A DNA stretch of 64,000 bases from Nissolia schottii (GCA_003254905.1 QANU01068870.1:50396-114395); one strand, 5' to 3'; shown: positions 1 through 12,337, counted from the first letter of the stretch. Notes: generated from the letters alone by a model not told the origin. Numbers and translations are program-made.

Positions 1-22
1 GGTATTCAAATATGGAACCAAA

Positions 23-74
<52 letters not shown>

Positions 75-863
75 TATTATTATTGATGATGATAATTGGC
101 GGTAAAAATAATTCTACTACGGACTAATCTAAAAAATTGCATAAAGCGAGCAAAATTTATATAGTGTCATCAAATAAATGTTATTATAAAATAATTATAT
201 ATATATATATTGATATATAGAAAGAAATTCTTTTTCAATTATAAAATTAATCAATATAAAAATTTTCATTGTCAATTTTTTTTTAATAATCCTCTTATTT
301 CATAACTTAAAAGACTAGAACAAAAATGAAATATTTTCATTTTATTTATGATTTTACTTTTTTTGCATTATTCATACTTGAAAAATGCCTATTGATAGTA
401 ATATTTGAAATAAAAAAGTCAATATTAAATAAATAAAATCAAAAATTAAAATTATTAAAAATTATTCTTATAAACAATTGGTACATATAACTCAGAAATT
501 AACATAATATCAAACTGATTATGTTAAGTTTGTGTGACGCTTAGTGAAGTTAATGCAATAAAATGGTTCTATGAAATCACACTAATAATTGCAACGTGAT
601 TTTCTATATTTTTCTACATGAATGCAAATAAAGATAAACACTTTATAAATTCTTGTAGTTGAATTTGTCATTAAACTTTTATAATTGAGTGCAAAGGGAG
701 GAAAAATCAAAGTAAAAGAGTAAAACTTAAAAGAAAGTCTACAGGGTGAGATGAGGTTTTTGTTAGTTAAAATTTAAATGAGTAAAAAAAGGAAAATTGA
801 AGTTATTAGGAGTAAAAACAAGGATCAAGAAGTTAATAGTTTATATTACATATGAAATCTACT
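1..863. other. AT-rich intergenic DNA
   Basis: Very AT-rich sequence with an ATT/ATC trinucleotide microsatellite at about 25-95 and a short TA run near 198-212. No coding exon, RNA gene or transposon end was recognised before the hAT-like element that starts at 872. Confidence 0.6.
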
Positions 864-2178
864 ACTAGACTAGGGGTGTGAATAGGTGAGGTAGTTTGTA
901 GGGCCTGTGGCCTAACCTGTTTAAGAAAAAGGTCAAACACAGGCCTTTTTCAAATCTTATTTAAGTAAAGAGGTCAGGCTCAGGCCATTACAAAAAGCTT
1001 GTTAGGCCTGTCAAGTCAGCTTGTTTATAAATATAGTCAATGTAACACCCCTAGCTAGCGGCTTACGCATAAGTCATACGCAATGCTCACTAGGTTATTA
1101 AGTAATTGGTGGGATTACTTATAGTCCTTCATTACTTTTGAAAATACTGGATTAGGGGAAAATATGGACCATTTTTAAACTTTTTCGGCTTATGATTCAT
1201 TTCATAAAGTATGAGCCGCGCGTGAACAAGATACATATAATACAAGCGATAGAGCCTTGGGCTTACGACTAATAAGTAATCATAGTATAATCAGTTAGAG
1301 AAGCAAACACATGGTCCATCACATCTATTTACAATAATCCACATAAGTATATAATAATTTACATATACATGTTTGCCAAAATACATTGGTCTTTGCACAA
1401 AATAACGACTATCTATCGCTCAACTCCCTTGGCCTGCCCAAAATTGCCTCTACACCTTGCTCCCTCAGATGTCGACTTCTTGCGATCGTCCTTCACAACT
1501 CCTCCTGATGCTCAGCATAATCCTCGTCTGCCTCTGGAATCATGAGCGAGTGGAGGTTAGAACACTGGGTCCTCAGTGGTTTACCTTAGCGTGGGAATTA
1601 TCTCATTATCTCGGTTATGATCCAGGTCACTCAAGAGATCTCTAAGTGTTCATGCATACTAGGTTCCTACAGATTATTACGATTCATCCTAGTCTTGAGT
1701 AGCTTTACCCAAATTACAAGGTGATAGGGGATTTCTAGTCTTGTTCTTATCTATGGCATCGTGCTTATTAACCTTACTTGCTTGGTCTACGACGTTTACA
1801 TAGGCCGTCTCTAGCATTCTCTTGAGGGTACTTACATACATATAGTCATACATCATGTAACTCATGCATGCTGGGTTCTCTTACACTTCTAGTCAAACTA
1901 GGGGACCGGGGTCGCGTCCTTCTTGTTACCTCTGGTTTCGCCTTTGTAATTATGGTCGTCTGATTACAACCTACTTCTAACTCCCATATTGACGACGACC
2001 AGGAAAAGCTATAACCTGAGTGGTTGTGAGCCACCAATAGATAACTAGGGTTCATTTATCGGCAATCAATAGGGACAACCATCCAACTAGGGGGATGGCG
2101 AGGGGCGCTCCTCTCAGACGACTAGACATGGACTCGTACATCATTATCATTACATCGTCATCTCGTAGGCATGATGTC

Positions 2179-5100
2179 TGTAACATCCCGAATTTTTTCC
2201 TTACGGAAATCTCGTTAAATAAATAATTACAGAAATTGGTCAACATGCGAGGAAGACTAAAATGCCACAGTTAACCTGTAAAACCTTGGCTAAAATAGGG
2301 TGTTGTGATCCCGTGAAATTTCCCGAGCCTCTGGACAATTTTCGGATCCATCGGGAATTTTCACGGATACACTGACGGTGTCCGTACAATACACCAATAA
2401 GAAAATAAATTCCCAAATACCTTGACCGGACTTAAACTACTAATAAGGAAAATTAGTAGATCTTGATCGCGCGTCCGGAATATTTTTCGGACGACTATAT
2501 GCGAAACACGGAGACTGTGAGAAACCAAATATGATCGGACGTGGGACAAATTTTGGACAAATTTCCCCTGGTCAACCACGAGTAGCACGGCACCACCGTA
2601 CCCCCACCACTAACTCCATCAAATCACCATCCCTCCCACTGTTCACTCAGCATGATGTCTTATTCCTTTTATTCAATTTTTGCCCTCCATTTCCCTGAGC
2701 CACCGAAGCCCTCAGCTCCCATTCTCCATGTTAATTCTCTTCTTCTTCACCTTTGCTTTTCCCTAAGACCACGAAGCCATCATCCTTGCCCACCAACCTC
2801 ATCATCATTCTCAAGATTTAATTATCCTGGAAGCAATGGGCATGAGCTTGGATAAGCTTGGATTTCCCCGAAGTTACACCACTCATCATCATCAAATTCC
2901 TCAAGTTTCTTACCTCAGCTAGCAGAGAAGACAAGCTTGGAGTTCCAAGCCTTCCTCTTCAACAATCAAACCATCCTCTAAGGTGGGGATAAAGATAGCT
3001 CTAAATCACCTTCGGGTTATGTATGTAAGTTGTATGTGTGTTTAGAGCCATAAATATGGGTTGGTGCAAGGATGGGAAGTAAGAAAAACCATCAGGACTT
3101 GTTTCAGGTCTGTGGTCATTCGAATGAATCCCCTAGGGTTATTCGAATAAACCACGAATGTTTCAGAAACAAGTGTGAAAAACCATGAGTTATTCGAATG
3201 ACTGCCTTAGAGTCATTCGAATGAGTCATGAGGATTTGCAATTTTAAAGGCTATAGAGGCCAGTCATTCAAATGCCTGGCCTTGGACATTCGAATAACCA
3301 CCCCCCTGAGGGATTTAGAGAGAAAAGGCCAGAATCATTCGAATGACCATTCATGGGGCATTCGAATGACCATCCTTTTGCACCATCCCATGAGCCAGAA
3401 CCCAGTCTCATTCGAATGACCTGAAGAATGTCATCCGAATGTCCTAGGTTTGAGACTCCAGTATGAAGTTTTCCATATATATTTGAATATGCCATGCATG
3501 TTAGGTGTTGTAAGTATTTCATTATGCATCATGAGGACTCGGTTGCCACTAGAATTTTAGGGCAACCCTAGATTACTAGAAATGCGACGCTTAACGTAAA
3601 TGAAGATCATAATTGAACCTAGGGAACAAGAATATTTCTTAAGAAGGTTCTGGCCAACAAGGGCTCGGTGTACCTTGAAGAAAAGTACATAGTTATGTAA
3701 TAGGAATTTCCCTTCTCTTGGCACGTCACACATGACAAGTCCCCGCCAGTTCCGCAAGGTAAACTGGTCTAAAGTTTAAAGAATGCAGGCATAGGCCTGA
3801 AACGCAGGTTTCCACCCAGATGTCAAGAAAGAAAGAAAAGAAAAGAAATTTAAGGTCGCCGGCAAGGGGCGTGCGAAGAATAAGTTACAAAAAGTAAAAT
3901 TAAGGTCATTGATAAGGGGCGCGCAAGAGCTCAAGTTAAAAAAGAAAGACAAGCAAGGCACGAGTCCACTCCTGGCACCATCATAGGGTGTGCCCTCACC
4001 ATTCGGCAAGCTGGATGGTCACCTCTATCATCGGTCGATGAGAATATGCTTACGAGCATTCATGGTTAGCTATCACTCAGGAAATGAGTGCTGCCTGGTC
4101 GCCGACAAGACGGTAATAGTAAGAGGGTCACAGCCGAATGGGGATGACGGTCCCACGGACTACGAAAGAAAATGATAGACAAGCAAAGTAACAAAAGAGG
4201 ACGCAGCCATAGGGCGCATAAGAGAACCCCCAAGCCCCTTATGCATGGAATGTGATTGAATGTCTATATGCGTATATATGCAAGTATGTAAGGTATGTAA
4301 GGTAAGAGGGCCCGATCTAACTACCCATAAGTAAGCCCTAGTATCCCTTAAGTAGAGTACAATGAATAATAATAAGCTCGATAGGTACCCCTTAATCCCT
4401 TAGGGTAAAGATTAGAAGTCCCTCATCACCTAGTAATGTAGATAAAGTCATTCAGGATTAGCAAGATTTAAAAATGAACTAGGGATTGTAGAATGGCATA
4501 ACACTTAGAGATCTCCTAAGCGGCCAAGATCATAACCGAGCCAAAGAACTTAGTAACCCTTAGAAATGGCCACTGAGAACGCATGGTTCTCACCCCACTC
4601 GTTTATGATGTCAGATGACAGAAACGAACCTGACACCGACGGATCAGAGGCGACCGGAGCACGACTCCTCATCCTATAAAACCCGTACTAGGGTTGCGAT
4701 GGGAGTACGTGGCCTCTCATTACCAGGAGACCGAGGATCCATGCCGGCTACACCAATCATCCTAGACAACGACGAGGAGGAGTCTGCACCGTACGAAAAA
4801 GACATCGAGGTAGACCCAAATTCTCTGTCTCCCACCCGGCCGTCTTGTTACCGCTAAGGACCATGGAAGAGAGTAAAGTCGTTCTTCAGATGATGCTTAG
4901 CACCACGTACCCACGACACCGAGGCAGGACCCTCCGCAGTAATTGAGATATGCCCTCGATCCCTGAGATTTCTCTAAAGGTTGAAGAGGACTACGAATCC
5001 CCAATTCTGGCCTCGCCAACATCCACTATCGAGGATTAGGACGAGGAGGATCCCATGGAGACCGAGTCAGAGGAAGAGGAAGACCTGGACAAAGATCCCG

Positions 5101-5474
5101 ATGATGAGTAATGGCAAGCCGTATAACCCTTATTAAGTTAAATGTAAATGTGCAACTAAATGTATTATGTATACTATTAAATTGATTTGATTTCATGGGA
5201 CCAATTATGTTCTCTAGTTCCTTATGCCTTGTTTCTGATGATATATTCCACATGCTTCACAGAAATAGAGATAAGCTTTGTTGGTTTATCGTTTGTTATG
5301 AGCTACTCATATTTGCCTATGGATATGTATAGATTGATTTCAAACCGGTCCATAATTTTATAAACAGATTATTTTCTAAAGTATAGGGACTATAAGTAAT
5401 CCCGACCAAAGTAGATAACAACTCTACATGGTATATTTACAACTATAGCATAAATAGCTAGTAGGGGTGTTTCA
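2179..5474 (+). mobile_element. S2: solo LTR, plus orientation, inserted in S1
   Basis: Fossil LTR from TGTAACATCCCG to AGGGGTGTTTCA, 3296 bp. It is oriented opposite to S1, S3 and S4. Internal landmarks match the superfamily in reverse: CTTAGAGATCTC near 4506, CACTGAGAACGCATGGTTCTC near 4571, and TCCCGACCAAAGTAGATAACA near 5400. No PBS or polypurine tract flanks it, so it is solo. The flanking pentamers (ATGTC and ACTCA) do not match, unlike the other LTRs here, so the insertion site was altered or the LTR arose by inter-element recombination. Confidence 0.65.
3115..3443. repeat. Array of ~10 palindromes CATTCGAATG in LTR S2
   Basis: About ten copies of CATTCGAATG, a perfect 10-bp palindrome, lie at irregular spacing in 330 bp; the best copies extend to GGTCATTCGAATGACC-like dyads. 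Variants include TTATTCGAATAA and CATTCAAATG. The array lies about 0.95-1.25 kb from the LTR 5' end, close to where E1, E2 and S1 carry CGCTCAGCGG. Its function is unknown; hairpin formation or protein binding is inference. Confidence 0.85.
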
Positions 5475-7002
5475 ACTCACCCTTATACGTTCATCTTTTT
5501 TCTCTTGCTTTATTTCTTTTTGTTAATCATCATTGACCAATTCATCTTGCTGGACTGGTGAGGGGCTTGTCCGTAGACGTGCCAAGAGAGAGGTTTCCTA
5601 TCATATAACTATGTACTTGCTTTAAGGTACACCGGACCCATAATGGTCGGAACCTTCTTAGAAAATCACTTATTTCCTAGAGTTCAGTTATGATCTTTAA
5701 GCATTAAGTGATTACTTTCTAGTTATCTAAGGTTATCCTAACGCTTAAGTGACAACCCTGTTCTCATGATGCACTTTATCATTAAACATAATCATATACA
5801 CAAGTCATATAGATAAGTGTTTGTTGGAAGCATATACCCAAGATAACATTTACAACCGTTCATTCCCTTGTTCAAGTTAGCTTCGTGACCTAGAGTTTCC
5901 TGGGTTGTGTAACACCCTAGCTAACTGTTTACGCGTACGTCGCAAACGATGCTTACTAGGTTGTTATCTGCTTTAGTGGGGATGATACTTAGTCCCATTT
6001 ATACTTTTAAAAATATTGCTACCCAAAATATGGACCAAATTGAAACTTTCTTTTCACGTTACATAGCATAAAGTAGGAGCCTTGTCGCGTCAGAGCGTAC
6101 ATTGCGAGCGGAAACATAGCATGCTTAACGATAAATAAAGATATCATTAGTACTCGCCAAGATAACAAACAACGGTCCTTCATACATTCATAAGCAATAT
6201 ATAAATAATATTATAAGTATTAAATACAAATATCACATAGAAGTACAAATACACCTATATCATCTACTAGCTAATCGCCTGATCTTCATCTGTCTTCCCT
6301 TGGGAGGGTTCTTTCTCCTGTAGCACCTCTTCTCGTCCCTTGTGTTGCGGGCCTCACTATGACGTCTTCTCTATCCTCATCGTGCTCACCTGGAACCTTA
6401 AAGGAGTAGGGGATGAGAACACTGGGTTCTCAGTGGGTTACCTCTGGTCTCACTACTCGTATTACACTCAATTATGATTCCGCCGCTCAGGGCGTCTCTA
6501 AGTGTCACAGTTATACTATCACCCTACTGATTTTAAGATCCATACTAAGCCTAAGCAGCTTTATCTAAATTAACTACGTGACTGGGGAACGTATTCTTCA
6601 TTACTAATTCGTCTGTCCTCTACCTTACTTCCTAAGTTGCACATAGTCACATAGTCACATAATCACATAATAAGCTTCGGTGCGCGTCTACTTATAACCG
6701 TGCTCATTTTAATTATAAGCTTCTTCGCACCTCCACTTATGCACAATTATATCACTTAGAGCACATACTTCAAGCTCAACCCCCCCGTAACAGTGGCCTA
6801 CCGCGACAGGCTTCCTTGTTGTCTCAGTATCGTGAGGACTGGGCAGCGCTTAACCATCAGTAGCTCACAATAGGAAAGTCCATCCTTATGCTAGGGATGG
6901 CGAGGGGACCCTACCCCGTCCTTATGCTAGGGACAAGGCATGCCCAGGGTTCAGCTTGCCTTTCCTGCCGGCTATTACGCACAACTAGGAAAAGATTCCT
7001 TG

Positions 7003-7127
7003 TTCCTTCCTTTCCTTTTTTCCTTTTGGGACTTAGCGACATCATGCCCGATACCTTTCCTTTTCCTTTCCTTTCTTTTCTTTTTCCTTTCCTTTCCTTT
7101 CTTTTCTTTTCCTTTCCGTTCCTTTTG
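7003..7127. repeat. Polypyrimidine/polypurine tract (CCTTT)n in S3
   Basis: About 125 bp of almost pure C/T on the plus strand, built from CCTTT and CTTTT units with one short interruption near 7027-7048. Purine runs at comparable places exist in S2 (about 3826-3850) and S4 (about 61754-61773), so a simple-sequence tract may be an inherited LTR feature. Confidence 0.8.
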
Positions 7128-7404
7128 AAAAACCATTTCCATGACACATAATCACATAGCACTTTCATCAATGCAGTTCATCAATACAGTTCATATGCCT
7201 TAAACATAAATCCTTAGTTCCTAACATTTATCATACTTTAGAAAGCCTTGAACATAAATCCTTCTTAGTTCATAACATTTAACATACTTTAGTAAAATCA
7301 GTAGATCCATGGATAATTGCAAGCAGTATAAAAATTATGTTTTAAGCAAAGTTTTATGTTCAGAAAATAACAAGTTTTGAAGTGGGGAGTCTGTCTTCGT
7401 TCAG

Positions 7405-7475
7405 GCCGCTCAGCGCCTGGGATATACCGCTCAGCGCCACATGCCGCTCAGCGGAAATCCCTGGCCGCTCAGCGG
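7405..7475. repeat. CGCTCAGCG array in S3 (4 copies)
   Basis: Four copies of CCGCTCAGCG(G/C) occur in 70 bp. The motif is a near-palindrome with CCGC/GCGG arms. Corrected for MITE H2, the array is about 1.6 kb from the LTR 5' end and about 0.6 kb downstream of the TATA box, so probably in the transcribed leader. Confidence 0.8.
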
Positions 7476-7913
7476 GTCCTGACGAATTTCAGCTCCTAAT
7501 TCCTGCAATTTTCCATGTTCTATAAGGTTTCTAACCATCAAGCCTTAAAGCATTTTTTCCATCATTCCTTATCCATTTCTAACCACCATAAACATACATC
7601 AAATTTTCTAAAATCATTTCCATCACAAATCAAACCACAAGTTCATACTTTCCTAACTATGTTCATGTAACATATAGCATCTCTGACACATATAGAACAT
7701 AGTCGCATAGCAATTCATCAAAGAGGCATTAAGTAAGAAAACCTAGCATAATAACACATCATAAATGAACCTCAAGCATCCTAGACCACATAGACAGTGG
7801 TTATGTCAGGTTTACCCACCGTTACCCCGATTCTGACGGTTTCTGCTTGCTCCTAGCTTGCTTTGACGCCTCCTAGCTCCTCTTGGCCGAATTTGCTACA
7901 GCTTTCCTTAGGT

Positions 7914-8348
7914 TAGGGGTGTCAAAACGGGCGGGCTCGGCCCGTTTAGGCCCGGACCGTTAAGGCCCGCAGGCTTAAACGGGCCGGGCCAAAAATATGC
8001 ATATTTTTCAAGCCCGGCTCGTTTATGGTCAGTCCGCAGGCCTAAACGGGCCGCCCGCTAGCCCACTTATTTTTTAAAAAATATTAAAAAATTCAAAAAA
8101 TATCCAAAAAAAGTTCAAAAAAAGTTCAAAAAATTCAAAAAAATTATTTAAAAATTATATTTAAAAAATTCACGTGTTAACGGGCCAGCCCGCGGGCCAA
8201 ACGGGCTGGGCCTAAACCGGTCGGGCTTAAATGGGCCGGTCCAATTTTTTTTCAAATTTTCGCGGGCCTATTTTTTGCATGTAAAGCCCGTCCATTTAAC
8301 CGGATAAACGGGCCGGGTAAAAGGGCCGGACCCATTTTGATAGCCCTA
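7914..8348. mobile_element. H2: GC-ended hAT-type MITE inside S3
   Basis: A 435-bp element with exact 8-bp flanks CCTTAGGT (7906-7913 and 8349-8356). Its ends are inverted, TAGGGGTGTCAAAACGGG on the left and TAGGGCTATCAAAATGGG on the right read on the minus strand. GC-rich arms with GGGCCGGGCC-like blocks surround an A/T-rich centre. No transposase, so it was mobilised in trans. A related longer copy, H3, lies at 33580-34480. Confidence 0.85.
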
Positions 8349-8530
8349 CCTTAGGTTTTAGGAGTAATTTTCGTGGTCTAGGGTTAGGGGATTCTTGGGG
8401 GAAGTGAACTGGGTTTAAGGCAGGAGGTGTCTAGGTCTCCGGTTTGACCGAACAGCAGTCGATCGGGCAAACGGACAGAGTTCCGGCAAGGATTCCAATT
8501 TTTTCATGGCAATTTCGGTTTTGGGGAGGG

Positions 8531-8540
8531 GTATTTATAG
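8531..8540 (-). promoter_or_regulatory. TATA box in LTR S3
   Basis: Minus-strand CTATAAATAC sits between GC-rich stretches about 960 bp from the LTR 5' end. It fits a Pol II TATA box for LTR transcription, with the palindrome array downstream. Activity cannot be judged. Confidence 0.45.
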
Positions 8541-9580
8541 CCCAAGGGCTGAATTCCCATTTTACCATTTTACCCTTGGCAAAAATTACCAAAATGCCCT
8601 TTTAATTTCATTTTCTAATTATTTAATTAGTTTGGATAATCATCAAGTCAAATCAAGTCACATCAATGAATATTGTTTTTCTTGAAAGAATCTGCCTCCC
8701 CACATGCTAAATCAGATTGGGCCCCACATCGGTCCCGTTTCGCTCGTTTTTGATCGTTCGCAGTCCCGGTGCGTCGCGCACGGTCGTCCGAAAAATATTC
8801 CGCTTGTACTGTCGCGATCCTCTAATTACCCCCTTCGTAAGAATATTATTTTTAGAAGGTGTTTGTGAATTTTTCTCAGGAGGAGTATTTTTCACAGATA
8901 CCCTTAATACATCGTTAAGCTCCCGCGTCTGCGGACAACCGTTCCGCTTGCGGCTTCGCTATCTCCCAAACTTCCCAATAAGGTTGTGGGGCTAATCTAA
9001 GGTATTTGGGACTTTCTCCCGGCACAAGTTGGATTTCCAGAGACTTGAGACTCTCTGTTCAGTTCTACTGGCTAGACAGGGCTAAACGGGACTGTTCTAG
9101 TGTCTGCGGAATCGTCCGAAACTGACCCGATTTTCGTTTTTTGTTTTTCATCCATCTCTAGGGGTCGAGAGGAATCATTTGAGTGTCAGCAGAATTTGGA
9201 AATACCAAATAGAATAATTTCTACAGACACTCGAGTCCTATGTAATCAGGCTTCTACCTTCCTGACGTCTCCAGCGTGGCTAGCGTTCGTGGACATCCTC
9301 TTTTATTCCTAAGCTCCTTGGTACTTTATAATCCTTTTATGCCTTTCAGATTCTCCCTAACTCCACACTTATCCACGGAGCCGCATACTCCCGCACATCC
9401 GGTGCTTTACGGACACCTACAGCTCACGCTTCTAATCTCTGATGGAGTTCGGTCATGAGTGTATTATGCAAAATCTTTGCTAAGGAAAACTGGGATGTTA
9501 CATGTTGTGCAACACCCCCGAGAACTCCTGATTCACTTAGTCACCCCTGTCCAGGTCTCCATGGGAAACAATGGTTTAAG

Positions 9581-9760
9581 TCGCTCAGCGGTCCTTGAAG
9601 CCATCCGGATCATAGAATCTTATTTCAAAACCTCTCCCTAAAACATACTTCAGGCCGCTCAGCGGTCCCTGAAGCTACCCTGGTCACAGATCAGTTTCAA
9701 AACATTTTCCTTTAATGCTTCGACCCTAGGCCACTCAGCGGTCCCTGGAGGCCGCTCAGT
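9581..9760. repeat. CGCTCAGCGG array in S1 (4 copies)
   Basis: Four copies, the first two intact (TCGCTCAGCGGTCC, GCCGCTCAGCGGTCC) and the others decayed (CCACTCAGCGG, CCGCTCAGTA), lie about 1.0-1.17 kb from the LTR 5' end. Flanking text GGTCCCTGAAG recurs with the motif, so the repeated unit is larger than the core. Confidence 0.75.
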
Positions 9761-10180
9761 ACCCTGGGCGTGACTTAGGGTTCCTCCTTTGTTTTCTTAC
9801 TTTTTTGCCAGCCCTTTCCCATGTCCACTTCTTAGAGTTTTTTCACAAGTTCCAATGACCACAATACAACATTATTCAGTTCATAGAACACATCAGAACT
9901 ATGTAAGCATCATATCCTAGCATTTCTAACATAATACAACATAAAAGCATACAAGCAATTACAATCACATAGAAGCCACCAAGGAGGCGAGCAAGATAGG
10001 TTTACCCACTTCCTTAGATTCTTGGAGATAGTTAAGAGGGTGAGGTGAGGTTTTCACGAGTGTGTAGCTTTCCTAGCTAGTTTTTTGGTTCCAGCAGCGT
10101 AACGGCAGAGTTTCTGAATAGAACGAATTTTGAGCAGAGACTTAGGAAATAAGAAAGTGAGAAAATGAAGAACAATGGGG

Positions 10181-10192
10181 GCTATTTATAGG
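10181..10192 (-). promoter_or_regulatory. TATA box in LTR S1
   Basis: Minus-strand CCTATAAATAGC lies about 556 bp from the S1 5' end, in a setting like that of the S3 TATA box (a short GC-rich block and a downstream AAG-rich stretch). It would place the S1 palindrome array roughly 0.4-0.6 kb inside the transcript. Confidence 0.45.
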
Positions 10193-11276
10193 CCAAGGGG
10201 TCGTGTGGCTTGGGCCATTTGTGGCCACAAAATTTAATTGAAAAAGAAAAAGGAAAAAGAAAATAAAATTACAAGATAAGCATGATGAGTCATCTTTGAC
10301 TTTTGACCAAAATGCTTGGTCCACATTAGGAGAGAGAAAATGTAAGAGAGGGGGCAGATTTGCTTGGCCATGGGGCCCACTTTCCAGCCCGGTTTAATTG
10401 TGTTTTGTCGTATGCTGTCCAAGTGCTTCGCATACGACTGTCCAAAAAATATTCTGATGCCACCATCGCGATCTCTTAATTGTTCCAGGAAATCTTAGGT
10501 TTATCCAAGGTATTTGTGAATTTATTTCCATACCAGTGTTCATTACCAGCACCTTTTATGTATGATTAAATTCCGGTGGCGAAAGGCGATAAATCTAGTG
10601 TCTGCGGATTTTCACGAATTTGCGGACTATTGCCTTATTTGGTGTTTTTAGGGAATAAAATTAGGACTTGCAACCCTAATCCCATTATATCACTTATATA
10701 TCTATTTATTGTGTGAAATCTCTGTAAGGGAGAAATCGGGATGTTACATTCAACATATCAAGGCAATGCTTTAATCACTAGGCTAGTATCATTTTTTGTG
10801 ATGTTTTACGCAAACATATTTATTAATATAATTTTATCTTTTTAATTTTTATTTTTAGAAACCCTAAATTAAAGAAGTTTATCTCTCTTTTATTTCTCAT
10901 TCTCACATTAAAAGATGAAAAATTGCAATTCAATCATACATGCTTGCTCATGTGTAGGGGTGAATAAAAAGACCAAGTATGGTTGTTCTTCTTGTTTGTG
11001 TGTGTTTTATTTAATTGTTTGTGTTAGACTAATGTGTTTAGATGTTTCATTATTGGAAGTTTGAATTTTTGTTGTTGATGATGGAACCTTTTTCTTTATC
11101 TATGGAGGTTCAATTTAGATTGATGTATGAATTTTTGTTTAATAGATTTTTGTTGATCTATTAGATTCTTGTTGTATGAATGTTGACATTTTATTTAAAT
11201 ATTAAACAAGTCATGGTAAACAAGTCATACTAACAGGCCATGATAAACAGGTCAAGCAACAGATTTTTGAATATGT

Positions 11277-11559
11277 ATATACACACACACACACACACAC
11301 ACATATATAGGCTGGCATGCCGGGCTCTAAGGTAGGCCAGGCCTCCTAAGCAGGCAACGTCAGACTAAAAAAAAGAAACCTTTGACAATTAACTAGCTAG
11401 ACCTACGCCAAAAATTAATGAGACAGGCTCGAGTTGTTCCTATCCCTAACTAGACTATCACAATTATCATATTGTTGGTTTACATAAAGTAATATATATA
11501 TATATATATATATATATATCTATATATATATATAAAGAGAGAGAGAGAGAGAGAGAGAG
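11277..11559. repeat. AC, TA and GA microsatellites
   Basis: An (AC)n run at about 11279-11303 lies in the right part of H1. A (TA)n run followed by (GA)n occupies about 11493-11560, just outside H1. Confidence 0.85.
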
Positions 11560-11560
11560 A

Positions 11561-12337
11561 ATTTATGGATTTTTGGGGGGGAGCCGTAAACCCTGCAACC
11601 CCCTTCTATCCATCGCTAACTACTCTACTTTGAAATAGATATCACCACTGACTCGAAGACAGATACAACCATTGAACTAGAGCATCAACTTTCTGGTCCT
11701 CAGCCTAATGTAAAATAGATAGATGGGGAGTGAGTTCATCACTCAGTGAATGAGTACCATGGTATCAATCACATAACATGTAATCATATCATAAATGTAA
11801 CAATATAAATAACAATGAAGTAACAACTAAATAATCTTACTCAAATTATAAGAGTAACTAAAAACACTGCAATGGTAACTGTAAATCAATAACTAATTAT
11901 CACAAGAGTACTGACAATGTTGAAACTGATAATTGTTTAGTATACTAGTCCATGCGGTGCTCTAGGAAACCTGTCACTTCGATCACCAATTAGTAGATAT
12001 GATGTGCCACATAAGCACTAGTAATTGGATCTATCCACCTTAATACAAGGGGTTGAGGAGAGACTAACTCCAAATCTCGGTCAAGGAAGGACTGACTCCT
12101 AACGTTGGTCAAGGTAGGACTGACTCAAAATATTAATTCGCTAGGATTGGTTCCCTAGCGACATCAATTTATAAGGCACGTGAAGACACACAACAAAAAT
12201 TGGCTTTAGGTCTCACAGTGTGTCTACACTACCTGCACATCTGATCTAAGTCACAAACACACACATACATTCAAGCCATAAACATAACATTCACCCATGC
12301 ATCGTTTGAACGATATCCGACATATTATCCACGAACT
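11561..12337. other. Unassigned repeat-like DNA
   Basis: No exon was recognised. A pair of ~26-bp imperfect tandem units built on GGTCAAGG(A/T)AGGACTGACTC lies near 12083-12126. The character resembles old LTR sequence, but no ends were found. Confidence 0.4.

Larger units (their letters stand above)
5908..9502 (-). mobile_element. S3: solo LTR, minus orientation, inserted in S1
   Basis: Fossil LTR opening on the plus strand with TGTAACACCCTAGCTAACTG and closing with TGGGATGTTACA. Flanks GGTTG (5903-5907) and TGTTG (9503-9507) match at 4 of 5 bases. It is 3595 bp including MITE H2, or about 3.15 kb without it, the usual size of these LTRs. It holds a pyrimidine tract near 7003-7127, a CGCTCAGCG array near 7405-7475 and a good TATA box at 8531-8540. 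No internal coding region remains. Confidence 0.75.
1041..10748 (-). mobile_element. S1: solo LTR of a Ty3/gypsy (Tekay/Del-like) element, interrupted twice
   Basis: Fossil LTR in minus orientation. On the plus strand it opens with TGTAACACCCCTAGC and closes with CGGGATGTTACA, the same termini as the Tekay LTRs elsewhere in the window. Flanks GTCAA (1036-1040) and TTCAA (10749-10753) match at 4 of 5 bases, as expected of an aged target duplication. The LTR survives as 1041-2178, 5475-5907 and 9508-10748, together about 2.8 kb, split by S2 and S3. The 5475-5907 piece aligns with the reverse complement of S2 around 3480-3850, which supports continuity. No internal gag-pol remains. Confidence 0.75.
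872..11448. mobile_element. H1: hAT-like non-autonomous element, split by nested LTRs
   Basis: An exact 8-bp direct repeat ACTAGACT lies at 864-871 and 11449-11456. Just inside are inverted termini, AGGGGTGTGAATAGG on the left and, read on the minus strand, TAGGGATAGGAACAAC on the right. An 8-bp duplication with TAGGG-type ends is the hAT signature. Only about 170 bp (872-1040) and 695 bp (10754-11448) belong to H1; solo LTR S1 fills the rest. The right part has GGCC-rich stretches and an AC/TA microsatellite near 11277-11308. No transposase is visible, so it is non-autonomous. It is the oldest layer of this nest. Confidence 0.7.

Noticed and set aside
3115-3443. TTCGAA words as heat-shock elements
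   Set aside because: Heat-shock elements need GAA and TTC units separated by two bases; here TTC and GAA abut directly.
4615-4857. 80-codon acidic frame in S2
   Set aside because: Lies inside a solo LTR, has no homologue in S1 or S3 at the same place and no recognised motif.
6888-7171. Open frames on both strands across the pyrimidine tract in S3
   Set aside because: Low-complexity translation (Phe/Leu/Pro or Lys/Arg/Glu runs) of a CCTTT repeat.
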